Shown here one piece after another: positions 36,637 through 45,553 of a stretch of 64,000 nucleotides of DNA. The DNA comes from Lachnospiraceae bacterium (lineage in GTDB: Bacteria; Bacillota; Clostridia; Lachnospirales; Lachnospiraceae). The notes under the pieces are model-generated. The model had not been told where the DNA came from. It searched no databases and worked only from the letters and a program-made list of their open reading frames with translations. Each line of letters opens with the position of its first letter. Within the stretch, counting starts at the first letter, position 1. The position numbers were made by a program, and so were the translations under genes. The DNA is taken from assembly GCA_022781925.1 (NCBI GenBank), contig JALESO010000032.1, positions 1 through 64,000 on the forward strand, written 5' to 3'.

Positions 36637-37536
36637 TTACTTATCCTCTTCAAAAAATTTCAAAATTTCCTTCGTCATCTCATCGGTATCATCTTCCGGC
36701 TGTACATCCCCGGCCATCTCCCTGGAAGATGCCTGTAACTTTTCTGTATGCTCCGATCTCTTACCCGGATTTTTTCCTGTTTCTTTCAAACTATCAGTAT
36801 TTTCCCTGGTTGAACTATGCTGTTCTCTCTTTCGGGAAGCGGTCTTCTTATCCTCGGACCGTTCCTCCGTTTTTTTATGCTCAGATGTTTGTTTCTCAGA
36901 TTCGGAATCGTCCTTATTTTCGTTTTTCTCATCCGGCGCATCACTGTTCTGTCTCTGCTCCACAGGACGGACCCGTCTGCTCGCACGGATCGCAAATACC
37001 AGATAAAGCGGACTGATCAGGTCAATGACGCCATCCGCAATCAGCAGATAATAGATCACATCTTTGTACTGGGATACTTTTCCGCCCGGATTTAAAATCA
37101 CAAAAATCGCCACCGCCAGAAATGCCAGTGCGATCAGCAGAAAAACAAACCATCCTGCGTTATGGATACTCTTGAGATCCACTGCATTCTGCAACTTGAT
37201 CACTGCGGTCAGTAAAATGCAGACACCGAGGAACAGTGAAAAATACACTGCGATCTCATTGGTCCGTACCAGCATGAGCACACCGATCAGCACGCAGAGT
37301 ACACCGGCGGAAAATCCGTATTTACCGATATCCCGGTAACTTCCCGTCAGGAAATATTTCACGATCATGATAATTCCAAACACCACAAAAATGGCACCTG
37401 CGATATAGATAATATAAATTTCCTTAAACTGTGGAACGAATTCCATGGCAAGACCAAATAAAATATAGATAATGGCAATGCCGATGATCATACCGGTCCC
37501 CAGTCCGATTCCCTTTTGTTTTTTCTCTGCTTTCAT
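36637..37536 (-). CDS. DUF308-like membrane protein with a charged C-terminal tail
   Basis: A 299-residue protein. The first ~200 residues hold about six membrane helices in the HdeD/DUF308 style (repeated GxxxIxxGIxxLV-type helices). The last ~100 residues are a hydrophilic Lys/Glu/Ser/Asp-rich disordered tail, presumably cytosolic. Function unknown. ATG 37536 follows GGAGGG; earlier in-frame starts up to 37629 lie at the promoter (37618-37646) and are excluded. It is the first gene of the long unit running to mutS-mutL-miaA. Confidence 0.75.
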   Translation of the reverse strand: MKAEKKQKGIGLGTGMIIGIAIIYILFGLAMEFVPQFKEIYIIYIAGAIFVVFGIIMIVKYFLTGSYRDIGKYGFSAGVLCVLIGVLMLVRTNEIAVYFSLFLGVCILLTAVIKLQNAVDLKSIHNAGWFVFLLIALAFLAVAIFVILNPGGKVSQYKDVIYYLLIADGVIDLISPLYLVFAIRASRRVRPVEQRQNSDAPDEKNENKDDSESEKQTSEHKKTEERSEDKKTASRKREQHSSTRENTDSLKETGKNPGKRSEHTEKLQASSREMAGDVQPEDDTDEMTKEILKFFEEDK

Positions 37537-37617
37537 CCTGCCCTCCAGAATCTGCAACCAGTCTGCAGGCGGCATCTTTGCGCCTGTGTGCTCCGTTGCG
37601 AAATCATTTCGTGGTTC

Positions 37618-37646
37618 AGTATAGCACAAGCCGCAGATTTTGAAAA
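37618..37646 (-). promoter_or_regulatory. promoter upstream of the DUF308-flavoprotein-mutSL unit
   Basis: An extended -10 TGCTATACT (TATACT 37618-37623) with TTTTCA (37641-37646) at 17 bases. A small perfect hairpin CGAAAT/ATTTCG lies just downstream in the 5' UTR. Confidence 0.6.
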
Positions 37647-37660
37647 GTCGTCAGTTTACA

Positions 37661-38077
37661 CTAACTCGAATAATTTTCCAGAAAGCTATACAGATTTTCC
37701 AATGAAGTAAAGGGAATCCCATCCAGTGCATCTTTTCTCAGATATTCCGGCAGATCAGACACTTTCAGGCTTGTTTCAAAGTACAGCCGGTCCGTATCGC
37801 TGAAATAAACAGACAAATACGTTCCTGAGACTTTGACATAATATTTTTCTTCTGACAGATTACTCATGCTTTCCACGGAATCTGTCCGGGAAGCATTCTT
37901 TTTTTCTTCCGTGGTGCTTTTCTGACTGTCCGCATCCTGCCCGGAGGCCGTCTGCACCGGTGCGGTATCTGCGTTAAGCTGGCTGCCGCCAAAATAAAAG
38001 CCGCTCCAGAATGCCGCCACCATGCAGATGGTACAAATCAAAAAAGAAATGCGAATCATACGTGTCTGTTTCATCAT
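37661..38077 (-). CDS. BofC-like C-terminal domain protein with N-terminal membrane anchor
   Basis: A ~138-residue protein with one membrane helix or uncleaved signal (residues ~10-28), a Ser/Thr/Lys-rich linker and a ~60-residue end domain (YYVKVSGTYLSVYFSDTDRLYFETSLKVSDLPEYLR...GIPFTSLENLYSFLENYSS) resembling the C-terminal domain of the forespore regulator BofC. BofC inhibits the SpoIVB protease in B. subtilis; here only the C-terminal half is present, so that role is uncertain. ATG 38077 is preceded by GGAG at five bases; a 38104 ATG would be too far upstream. Confidence 0.65.
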   Translation of the reverse strand: MMKQTRMIRISFLICTICMVAAFWSGFYFGGSQLNADTAPVQTASGQDADSQKSTTEEKKNASRTDSVESMSNLSEEKYYVKVSGTYLSVYFSDTDRLYFETSLKVSDLPEYLRKDALDGIPFTSLENLYSFLENYSS

Positions 38078-38130
38078 AAAAACTCCTTTTTTCGTAGTAT
38101 TCACATTTCTTTTTGCTTTATTCAGTTTTT

Positions 38131-39789
38131 CTATAACAGATGGAACTTCTTCGCAATGCGGATCAGCAGTTCTCCCTTCGGGAAACTGTGCAGTTCTTCT
38201 TCTGTCAGTCCTTTGATCAGCAACAGCGCAGCCGCATAGACAACCATACCGACCAGTACGGAGATCACGGTACTGATGGCATTGCTGTGTAATACTTTAT
38301 GGCAGACAAAATATGCCGCATATACCACGACACCCATGATCACAGATGCAATGGCCGGCTTTACAAATGTTTTTGCAACATCTGGTTTAAATCCGGAGTA
38401 TTTCCGCACGGACAGACCGTTTAAAATACACATGATCAGTGAAAATGCAATGGTTCCGATACAGATACCATAGATCTTCAGATCCAGTCCGAACATACAT
38501 GCCGCAATGACACCCGCATGAAGCACAAGTGCCACAGAAGCGTTGCGGACCGGGATCCGCATCCGGTCAATTCCCTGTAATACTGCATTGGACAGGGTGG
38601 AAATGGAATAGAAAATAACACTGATTCCACCTGCCTGCAGCAGATGTCCTGCCAGCGGGCCTGAACCTGGGAACAAAAGCTGGATGATTGGATTTGCCAG
38701 CACCATGATACCTGCGGTACACGGCATGGCAACTACCATGATAAAACGCATAGACATACCGATTTTTGACCGTACCTGATCATCGTCCTTCTGTGCAAAA
38801 GCTGCTGCCAGTGCCGGAACACAGGAAGCCGCAAGTGCCGTGGAAATAGAGATCGGCACATTGGTCAGAACTCTGTATTTACCGGAGAAAATGCCCCACC
38901 ATTCAGAGACATTCGTCGCAGAATAGCCCTGTACCGTTGCAATATTTTTAAATAACCACTGATCCACGATGGAGACCAGATTGTAGATGGTAGTGCTGAG
39001 CAATACCGGAACAATGGTACCGATCAAGATACCAAAAATCACACGGTAAGATTCCGGCTGTTTTTTGCCAATCTTGTTTTCCCGTTTCATTGCCTTGCGG
39101 AATTTCGGAAGGAACATGGAAAATACAAAGATGATAAAGGCCAGTCCACACAGTGCACCCACGCTGGTTCCGAGGGTTCCGCCCGCTGCACCGTAAGCCG
39201 CATCATAATGCTCTTTGCTTCCGAGTACCGTTGCGATCCGTTTACCATAGGCGAACAGCACATAGGCTGCGCCTACACTGACTACCGCATTGACGATCTG
39301 TTCGATGATCTGTGACACCGCACTGGGGATCATGGTTCCCATACCCTGGAAAAATCCACGGAATACACCGAGCACAGCCACGATGATCAGTGTCGGAGCC
39401 AATACCTGCAGCGCGTAGACACCAAGAGGTGTCTGAAACAGCCGGGTCAGTTCCTCTGCTCCAAAGAACACGACTACACATGCCGCCGTACCGGTGATCA
39501 GTGCAAATGCCATGGCACCTTTGAATACACGGTACGCATTCTGCTTCTCACCATTTGAAATTCGTGCCGAAACCATTTTGGATACAGCCATCGGAAGGCT
39601 GTAAGAAGAGATCAGTAACAGCAGACTGTATATCTCATACGCACAGCTGTAATAATCATTTCCATGATCTCCGATGATCGCAGTCAGCGGGATCCGGTAA
39701 ACAAGACCGATGACCCTGCTGACAAGTGATGCAACCGCAAGAATGGATCCCTGCACCAAAAAACTTGTATCATTTTTCTTCTTACTCAT
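38131..39789 (-). CDS. MurJ/SpoVB-type lipid flippase (oligosaccharide flippase family)
   Basis: A 552-residue polytopic protein with about fourteen membrane helices of the MOP superfamily. The N-terminal FLVQGSILAVASLVSRVIGLVYRIPL helix and the SYSLPMAVSKMVSARI block match the SpoVB/YtgP (MurJ) group that flips lipid II across the membrane. Whether it serves vegetative (MurJ) or spore cortex (SpoVB) synthesis cannot be told. A perfect 8-pair hairpin sits immediately 5' of its GAGGTT ribosome site. Confidence 0.88.
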   Translation of the reverse strand: MSKKKNDTSFLVQGSILAVASLVSRVIGLVYRIPLTAIIGDHGNDYYSCAYEIYSLLLLISSYSLPMAVSKMVSARISNGEKQNAYRVFKGAMAFALITGTAACVVVFFGAEELTRLFQTPLGVYALQVLAPTLIIVAVLGVFRGFFQGMGTMIPSAVSQIIEQIVNAVVSVGAAYVLFAYGKRIATVLGSKEHYDAAYGAAGGTLGTSVGALCGLAFIIFVFSMFLPKFRKAMKRENKIGKKQPESYRVIFGILIGTIVPVLLSTTIYNLVSIVDQWLFKNIATVQGYSATNVSEWWGIFSGKYRVLTNVPISISTALAASCVPALAAAFAQKDDDQVRSKIGMSMRFIMVVAMPCTAGIMVLANPIIQLLFPGSGPLAGHLLQAGGISVIFYSISTLSNAVLQGIDRMRIPVRNASVALVLHAGVIAACMFGLDLKIYGICIGTIAFSLIMCILNGLSVRKYSGFKPDVAKTFVKPAIASVIMGVVVYAAYFVCHKVLHSNAISTVISVLVGMVVYAAALLLIKGLTEEELHSFPKGELLIRIAKKFHLL

Positions 39790-39793
39790 AAAA

Positions 39794-39820
39794 TAACCTC
39801 TTTTCCTGCTTTCAGGAAAA
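39794..39820 (-). promoter_or_regulatory. hairpin abutting the ribosome binding site of the flippase gene
   Basis: TTTTCCTG (39801-39808) and CAGGAAAA (39813-39820) form a perfect 8-pair stem with a 4-base loop. On the minus strand it is followed directly by the GAGGTT ribosome site and, after ATTTT, the ATG. It lacks a T run long enough for a standard terminator and may modulate translation or end part of the upstream transcript. Confidence 0.4.
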
Positions 39821-39840
39821 CGCAGTATCGTTTGAGCAGC

Positions 39841-40968
39841 TTATCTGTTTGCATACTCTTCCTCGCTTGGATAAAAAGCGATCTTATCTGCATAGGTATC
39901 TTCGGTCACACATACCCATGTTTTTCCCTGATTTAACTGAATCTCAGATCCGTCCTCTTTGTAATATCTGGTCGGAGACTGCAGAGAATCTTTCTTCCAT
40001 GTCACCGGAATAGCTGCCCCGTTGGTAATGTAATAACCGGAACCGCCTTTCATGGTTTCCATGTTCAGATATTCATCCTCGCTGCTCATCCGATTCCACT
40101 CGCAGATCTGGATAATAATATTTTTGACTTCAACCTGCTTGCCGTTATTGCCGTCTGTCTGAGCCGCACCATTCTGGAAACGTTTGTATAAACCGGTCTC
40201 ACTGTCATAGACAAACCACGGTTTATTTACCAGATATCCCGGTTCCACTACCGTCGCCGGTGTGCCATCCGTCAGGAATAACTGCTGATCGTCGTCTTCT
40301 ACAAATTTATAATGTCCGGAATAATCTGCCGCATGCTGCGTCTCATATCCCTTGGTAGCAATACCTGCCACAATTCCTTCCCCGGTGGTATATGCATTGT
40401 GCGGTGCCTTACGGCTGGAGTCACGTTTATACATGACTTTTTCCACGCTGCCATCCAGACCGCTCAGATTATTCACATAATCCTGGGACAGGATCTCAAC
40501 CGCATATTTTGCCTGACCGTAATGTGCATAAATGGCATCAAACTCCAGTGCCCAGTGCACATAGTAATGACGGCAGCTGCGGATGGACATGACTTTTTCC
40601 AGATTTGCGTAATCCTGGAAAATAGCCATCAGACGTGTCTCCTGTCCTTCCACGGCAGCTTCATAAATAATGTCCGCATCCGTGATGCCATACTGTGGTG
40701 TTGCGATCTTTGTATTGCCAAGCATAACTGCCAGCGGACGCTGGTTCGCAATAGCCTCGTCGATCCATTCACCCGTCAGATAACTGCGTGCCATTCCTTC
40801 CGGAACCGCCGGTTCTTCCGGCTCGCTCACCGGTTCTTCCTCCGGTTCAGATACCGAACTCTCCTGAACCGTATCTGACATAGCCGGTGTTTCTTCTTTT
40901 TTTCCACAACCGGCCAGCAGTGACAGTGACATAACCCCAAGTAAAATCATTGCAAGTGCTTTTTTCAT
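39841..40968 (-). CDS. DUF3048 (YerB-like) lipoprotein
   Basis: A 375-residue secreted lipoprotein. The signal peptide ends in the lipobox LLAGC (Cys ~21), followed by an acidic Pro/Glu-rich spacer (EPEEEPVSEPEEP). The folded part carries the DUF3048 N-terminal domain (RPLAVMLGNTKIATPQYGITDADIIYEAAVEGQETRLMAIF and MSIRSCRHYYV) and C-terminal domain. Function of YerB is unknown. It lies 19 bases after ybeY and may be co-transcribed. Confidence 0.9.
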   Translation of the reverse strand: MKKALAMILLGVMSLSLLAGCGKKEETPAMSDTVQESSVSEPEEEPVSEPEEPAVPEGMARSYLTGEWIDEAIANQRPLAVMLGNTKIATPQYGITDADIIYEAAVEGQETRLMAIFQDYANLEKVMSIRSCRHYYVHWALEFDAIYAHYGQAKYAVEILSQDYVNNLSGLDGSVEKVMYKRDSSRKAPHNAYTTGEGIVAGIATKGYETQHAADYSGHYKFVEDDDQQLFLTDGTPATVVEPGYLVNKPWFVYDSETGLYKRFQNGAAQTDGNNGKQVEVKNIIIQICEWNRMSSEDEYLNMETMKGGSGYYITNGAAIPVTWKKDSLQSPTRYYKEDGSEIQLNQGKTWVCVTEDTYADKIAFYPSEEEYANR

Positions 40969-40987
40969 AATTCTTCTCTCTTTCTTT

Positions 40988-41485
40988 TTATCTTGTAATC
41001 TTTAAGGTATCAAGAATTTCCCGCTGATGGGCTTCCATCAGAGCCGCATCCTCCGGCACCATATGGTCATATCCCATCAGGTGCAGCATACTGTGCGTGA
41101 TCAGAAACGCATATTCCCGTTTCACGCTGTGTCCGTATTCTTCGGCCTGCGCATATACCCGCGGTACACAGATCACGATATCCCCAAGTAATACTTCCTG
41201 TGTATCCGGATTCACACAGTCATCCAGCTGATCGTCCACGCCGTCAAAATCCGCCGGGTACTCATAGGCGATCATCGGAAAAGACAATACATCCGTAGGT
41301 GCATCGATCTGCCTCGTCTCCAGATTGATCTCATGGATCCGTTCCTCATCCACCAGAGTGAGGTTTACTTCCGCTTCATAAGGAAAGCCTTCGCTGTCCA
41401 GCGACTGCTCGATCACAGTCTGCGCCAGTTTCTTATAATGAAATGAAAAACCGGGCGTTGTTTCACAGATGATATTAATGGTCAT
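40988..41485 (-). CDS. ybeY: rRNA maturation endoribonuclease YbeY
   Basis: A 165-residue zinc-dependent RNase acting in 16S rRNA 3' processing and ribosome quality control. The metal site HSMLHLMGYDH (HxxxHxxxxxH) is intact and the DVLSFPM motif is present. ATG 41485 with AGAGGAAA is preferred; it overlaps the end of phoH by 11 bases. Upstream in-frame start at 41527 lies deep inside phoH. phoH-ybeY adjacency is conserved across bacteria. Confidence 0.95.
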   Translation of the reverse strand: MTINIICETTPGFSFHYKKLAQTVIEQSLDSEGFPYEAEVNLTLVDEERIHEINLETRQIDAPTDVLSFPMIAYEYPADFDGVDDQLDDCVNPDTQEVLLGDIVICVPRVYAQAEEYGHSVKREYAFLITHSMLHLMGYDHMVPEDAALMEAHQREILDTLKITR

Positions 41486-42497
41486 TGCGTTTTCCTCTGC
41501 TTTCTCTCTTGCCGGAACGTCCCGCACGTTCCTTTTTTAACTGTGCATTTTCATATTCATCATATGCTTTGACGATCTTCTGTACCAGCGGATGACGGAC
41601 AACGTCCTGACTGGTGAGTTTACAGAATGCGATATCGTCCACTTTCTGTAACACACGCATGGCAACATCCAGACCGGACTTGGCACCCGGTGCCAGATCC
41701 TTCTGTGAAGCATCACCGGTGACAACCACCTTGGAGCCGAAACCGATACGTGTCAGGAACATCTTCATCTGCGCCGGCGTCGTATTCTGTGCTTCATCCA
41801 GAATGATGAAGGCATTATCCAGTGTACGACCACGCATATAAGCAAGGGGTGCTACTTCAATGAGTCCTTTTTCCTGGTTCTTTATAAAACTCTCCGCTCC
41901 CATAATCTGATACAGGGCATCGTACAGCGGACGCAGATACGGATCGATCTTGCTCTGTAAGTCTCCCGGAAGAAATCCGAGTTTTTCTCCCGCCTCAATG
42001 GCCGGTCTTGTCAGAATGATCCTGCTGACCTCCTCATTTTTAAATGCAGTGATCGCCATCGCCATTGCCAGGTATGTTTTTCCGGTTCCTGCCGGTCCGA
42101 TTCCAAATACGATCATTTTATCCCGAATCTGATCTACATAATCTTTCTGGCCCAGCGTCTTTGGTTTTACCGGTTTTCCCTGGACAGTATGACAGATAAT
42201 CTCGCTGTCAGCCTCCAGAAGCGGATGATTTTTGGAACATCCGCACGTTTCCAGTGCGTAAGTAACCGTCTGCTCCGTGATATCATTGCCCTTTTTGGAC
42301 ATGGCAAGCAGATCACTCATCACGGACTGCGCCTTCTGCACGTTCTCGTCACTTCCCATGATCTTCAGGCTTCCGTCACGGACCACCATTGTAACCTGCA
42401 GATATTTTTCAATCTGCTTTAACCAGGCATCAAACTTTCCGAATACATTTGACATATGTTCAATCGGAATGTCCAACATTTGTTGTGTCAATTCCAT
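41475..42497 (-). CDS. phoH: PhoH family ATPase
   Basis: A 340-residue cytosolic ATPase. An N-terminal KH-like RNA-binding region (residues ~25-75) is followed by Walker A GPAGTGKTYLAMAMA, IILDEAQNTTPAQMKMFLTRIG (Walker B and sensor) and GDASQKDL. Its role is thought to be linked to RNA metabolism through YbeY, its downstream neighbour. AGGAAGGAA precedes ATG 42497, which lies 38 bases inside the end of yqfD. Family length is normal. Confidence 0.95.
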   Translation of the reverse strand: MELTQQMLDIPIEHMSNVFGKFDAWLKQIEKYLQVTMVVRDGSLKIMGSDENVQKAQSVMSDLLAMSKKGNDITEQTVTYALETCGCSKNHPLLEADSEIICHTVQGKPVKPKTLGQKDYVDQIRDKMIVFGIGPAGTGKTYLAMAMAITAFKNEEVSRIILTRPAIEAGEKLGFLPGDLQSKIDPYLRPLYDALYQIMGAESFIKNQEKGLIEVAPLAYMRGRTLDNAFIILDEAQNTTPAQMKMFLTRIGFGSKVVVTGDASQKDLAPGAKSGLDVAMRVLQKVDDIAFCKLTSQDVVRHPLVQKIVKAYDEYENAQLKKERAGRSGKRESRGKRNDH

Positions 42498-43725
42498 ATG
42501 TGCCAGTTCCTTCCTGTTTCTTCATCTTTTCTGTCTCTGTCCGCCGGGTCGCTTTCACCAGCGCATCCAGAGATCCTTCCACAGATATTTCTGTGGCACT
42601 CGCTTTTATAATAACACTATTTTCCTGTATTTGAATAGCGTTTTTTTCTAAATTCTTACAATAATCCGCTAGACGCAGCTGCGCGATCTGACAGATTTCC
42701 TCTCTGGAGCAGGGAATTTCCTGCCATTTGCAGGCCTCCTGCGTCCTTACGATCAGCTGAAACGGCAGATAAAAATCTCTTCCGATCCGCGGATCATAAT
42801 ACACACTGTCGCACACCATTTCCTCTTTGACGGTATCAAACAGATGCATCTGATACGTTCCAAACACCAGAGAGATGCCGTACCGTTTGCTTCCCGTCTT
42901 TTGCAGCACTCTCTTTGTCATTGGAAATGCATCTTTATAAGGAAGCGTTGTCCGGATCCAGACATCCGCATCCGAAGAACAATACTCGTAATCACTGATC
43001 TCGCCACTGTCATTTTCCAGGGGAAGCGCCCCGGAAACCACAATCGTCCCGGCTTCCACATAATCTCCATTGGCAACCAGCGGCGTTCCCTGACGCACCA
43101 CAATAGACTCCACCGTGCCTTCCACATCCGTCACCAGATCCGTCGCCGCATCCGCTTCCTCACCGGCAGATCCTGTGCCGGTCTGTTCCGTCAGCCGTTC
43201 CTGGATATCCACATACAGACGTGTGCCGGATATCCGGACCGACACCCAGGTGATGTCATCAAATGCCCGGCGCAGCAGCGTTTCTGTTTTCTCGCAGTCA
43301 ACACCCCGCTTCCAGCTGCCATAGCCAATCCCGGATTCTGCCAGAAAATCCCGCAGTACCTGTCCGGAATATCTGCTGTTTCCGGATATCTCAACCGCCC
43401 AGATAAACTGTGCCATCAAAAGCAGGATCACAAAGAGACTGCCAAGTCCCACGAAGAAGAACCGGTGATGACGGTAGCGGTGCAGCAGAAACGGAACCCC
43501 GACACGCTTCAGGATCCGGATCCTGGTTCCGCTTTTTCGCAGCATCGGTTTCAGTTTCCGAAAGGCCGGCAGACTGATATAAAAGGTATACCCTTCCTCT
43601 GTCTGTTCCATATTCCATAAAATAATATCCGCATTTCCGCACAGATTGAAAAACCGCTCCGGAGAATACCCGGTCAGTCGGACAAGCAGATACCCGCGAA
43701 AGAATTTCATCACTTTTAATATCAT
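42460..43725 (-). CDS. yqfD: sporulation protein YqfD
   Basis: A 421-residue protein with a short N-terminal domain, a single membrane helix (~95-115) and a large extracytoplasmic part. FFRGYLLVRLTGYSPERFFNLCGNADIILW is the typical start, and the block after the helix (VEISGNSRYSGQVLRDFLAESGIGYGSWKRGVD) is FtsQ/POTRA-like. In B. subtilis YqfD is a mother-cell sporulation protein of unclear mechanism. AGGAGAGGT precedes ATG 43725. It follows yqfC and precedes phoH, the conserved order in spore formers. Confidence 0.93.
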   Translation of the reverse strand: MILKVMKFFRGYLLVRLTGYSPERFFNLCGNADIILWNMEQTEEGYTFYISLPAFRKLKPMLRKSGTRIRILKRVGVPFLLHRYRHHRFFFVGLGSLFVILLLMAQFIWAVEISGNSRYSGQVLRDFLAESGIGYGSWKRGVDCEKTETLLRRAFDDITWVSVRISGTRLYVDIQERLTEQTGTGSAGEEADAATDLVTDVEGTVESIVVRQGTPLVANGDYVEAGTIVVSGALPLENDSGEISDYEYCSSDADVWIRTTLPYKDAFPMTKRVLQKTGSKRYGISLVFGTYQMHLFDTVKEEMVCDSVYYDPRIGRDFYLPFQLIVRTQEACKWQEIPCSREEICQIAQLRLADYCKNLEKNAIQIQENSVIIKASATEISVEGSLDALVKATRRTETEKMKKQEGTGTYGIDTTNVGHSD

Positions 43726-43737
43726 GCAGACCTCTCC

Positions 43738-44019
43738 TCACATGCCATATTCCAGTCTGTCGATCTGTCCGGTGATTTTCATATCATCGTTGGTATAATA
43801 ATCAATCTTTAATTCTCTGCCGGTGATTTCCAGCTGGCCGTGTTTTAACAGCAGCCGGATCTTATCCTGCCGGTATTCCAAAATTCCTTTATAATTTTCA
43901 ATTACCAGATCGGTCCGTCCGGTAACGGTGACAACGGATGCCCCGAGCATCAGGTCTCCGGGCAGTTCCAGGCTTTTTGTCAGCTGCCTGGTCAGATGTT
44001 CTCTTTTTTCTTTCCTCAT
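43738..44019 (-). CDS. yqfC: sporulation protein YqfC (YabP family)
   Basis: A 93-residue protein of the YabP/YqfC family. LELPGDLMLGASVVTVTGRTDLVIENYKGILEYRQDKIRLLLKHGQLEITG aligns with the B. subtilis YqfC pattern. It acts in the mother cell during spore formation with YqfD. ATG 44019 matches the usual N-terminus; GTG 44043 in the same frame has AAAGAG ten bases upstream and cannot be excluded. The stop is 12 bases before yqfD. A CATATACT sequence near 44027 vaguely resembles a sigma-E -10 box, unproven. Confidence 0.88.
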   Translation of the reverse strand: MRKEKREHLTRQLTKSLELPGDLMLGASVVTVTGRTDLVIENYKGILEYRQDKIRLLLKHGQLEITGRELKIDYYTNDDMKITGQIDRLEYGM

Positions 44020-44093
44020 GCTAACAGTATATGAAGAAATCACAGCGGTATCACTCTTTGTTCTGTTTTTACTTTCACATTTTCTTAATCATT

Positions 44094-44573
44094 TTATTTG
44101 TGATATGGTTCCCCGCTGCTGATCCGATATGCACGATACACCTGCTCCAGCAGGATCACCCGCATCAGCTGATGCGGAAACGTCATATCCGAAAAACTGA
44201 GCAGCATGTCAGCCCGCGCCAGCACCGCATCCGAAAGTCCCAGAGAACCTCCGATCACAAAGCCGATATCGCTGACTCCATGCAGCCCCAGCGTCTCAAT
44301 TTTCTCCGAAAATGCCACCGAATCCAGTTTTTTCCCCTGAATGGCCAGTGCGATGATAAAACTTCCATCTTTCATCTGTTTGAGCAGACGTTCTCCTTCC
44401 TTTTCCTTAATCTGTCTGTTTTCTGTTTCACTGGCATGGTCAGGCGTCTTCTCATCCGCCACTTCCACAATCTTCAATTTGCAATACCGGCCCAGCCGCT
44501 GTTCATATTCCTCAATGGCCTGACGGTAAAATTTTTCTTTTATTTTTCCTACGGTATAAATTGTAATATTCAT
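44094..44573 (-). CDS. rlmH: 23S rRNA (pseudouridine1915-N3)-methyltransferase RlmH
   Basis: A 159-residue SPOUT-class methyltransferase that methylates pseudouridine 1915 in helix 69 of 23S rRNA, a position made by RluD, whose gene is also in this window. The trefoil-knot motifs [18 protein letters not shown] and [35 protein letters not shown] are nearly canonical. The start codon is within ten bases of the predicted -10 box and has no Shine-Dalgarno, so the mRNA may be leaderless. Confidence 0.97.
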   Translation of the reverse strand: MNITIYTVGKIKEKFYRQAIEEYEQRLGRYCKLKIVEVADEKTPDHASETENRQIKEKEGERLLKQMKDGSFIIALAIQGKKLDSVAFSEKIETLGLHGVSDIGFVIGGSLGLSDAVLARADMLLSFSDMTFPHQLMRVILLEQVYRAYRISSGEPYHK

Positions 44574-44580
44574 GCCAACT

Positions 44581-44609
44581 ATTATTTCACAGGGGCAAAT
44601 TTATGTAAA
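44581..44609 (-). promoter_or_regulatory. promoter of rlmH
   Basis: TTTACA (44604-44609) and AATAAT (44581-44586) with 17 bases between and TG one base before the -10. The expected transcription start falls at or next to the ATG at 44573. Confidence 0.55.
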
Positions 44610-44709
44610 GGGAAAATCAGAAAATTATTTTTCTTCGTTCTGATTTTGGATGGGCTTTTCAAAAAGATACAAAAAAGTAAGCGTTAGGCTTTTTTATGTA
44701 AAAAATATG

Positions 44710-44718
44710 TGCTATAAT
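44710..44718 (+). promoter_or_regulatory. extended -10 promoter element of xpt
   Basis: TGCTATAAT (44710-44718) is a consensus extended -10; the -35 region is a T run and poor. The ~50-base leader has a small TCCGG/CCGGA hairpin but no purine riboswitch. Confidence 0.6.
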
Positions 44719-44773
44719 GATTTTAAATTATTTCGTCCGGGTTTTTCCGGAAAAAACATATTGGAGGAATATC

Positions 44774-45355
44774 ATGCAGTTACTGGAAGAAAAGATTAAG
44801 ACAGACGGTGTGGCCGTTAATGAAGATATTTTAAAGGTGGACAGTTTTATCAACCACAAGGTTGACCCGTTTCTGATGAAAGAGATCGGAAAAGATTTTG
44901 CAGCACATTTCGCAAATCAGGGTATCACAAAGATCGTCACCATTGAAAGCTCAGGTATTGCTCCTGCCCTTACCACTGCGATCGAGATGGAGATTCCGAT
45001 GGTTATTCTCAAAAAACAGCCATCCAAAGTTTTAAATAAAAACCTTTACCAGACAATGGTTACTTCTTTTACAAAGGGAACAAGCTATGAGCTGACACTT
45101 TCCGCAGAGCAGATCGATGAGACCGATCATGTACTGATCATCGATGACTTTCTTGCAAACGGCGAAGCAGCCACCGGTGCGATCCGCCTGTTAAGAAAAG
45201 CCCATGCAACCGTAGCCGGTCTCGGTATCCTGATCGAGAAATCTTTCCAGCCGGGTCGTGACAAATTAACAGAACAGGGCATTCATGTATACTCTCTCGC
45301 AAGAATTTCCAAACTTGCTGAAAACCACATTGAATTCATTCCGGAAGAAGCATAA
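44774..45355 (+). CDS. xpt: xanthine phosphoribosyltransferase
   Basis: A 193-residue salvage enzyme that joins xanthine and PRPP to make XMP. The PRPP-binding motif [16 protein letters not shown] and the N-terminal [32 protein letters not shown] are characteristic of Xpt. GGAGGA (44763-44768) precedes ATG 44774; the in-frame ATG at 44717 lies in the promoter. Unlike B. subtilis, it is monocistronic, no pbuX permease gene follows, and there is no guanine riboswitch in the leader. Confidence 0.96.
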   Translation: MQLLEEKIKTDGVAVNEDILKVDSFINHKVDPFLMKEIGKDFAAHFANQGITKIVTIESSGIAPALTTAIEMEIPMVILKKQPSKVLNKNLYQTMVTSFTKGTSYELTLSAEQIDETDHVLIIDDFLANGEAATGAIRLLRKAHATVAGLGILIEKSFQPGRDKLTEQGIHVYSLARISKLAENHIEFIPEEA

Positions 45356-45416
45356 ACGTGTTCGACTTGAACTCGAATTAAAAAGAAGTTGAAATTTAAA
45401 CCGACTTTAACCAAAT

Positions 45417-45466
45417 AAAAAGCCCTGCGGCAGACGATTTATCCGATCAATGCCGCAAGGCTTTTC
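45417..45466. terminator. bidirectional terminator between xpt and the MATE gene
   Basis: AAAAGCC and TGCGGCA (45417-45432) pair with TGCCGCA and GGCTTTT (45451-45465) around an 18-base loop. T-rich ends occur on both strands, so it can serve xpt and the minus-strand MATE transporter gene. Confidence 0.9.
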
Positions 45467-45553
45467 TTATTTGCACAACATATGTAATTTTTGTATGCTA
45501 TGTAAGCATTTCTAAATTTCCGTTTTTCTGTTCTACACTCTTCCAGATTCCGG

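Noticed and set aside
44719..44773. Possible guanine/xanthine riboswitch upstream of xpt
   Set aside because: The 5' leader is only about 50 bases and lacks the purine aptamer's conserved loops; only a small TCCGG/CCGGA hairpin is present.
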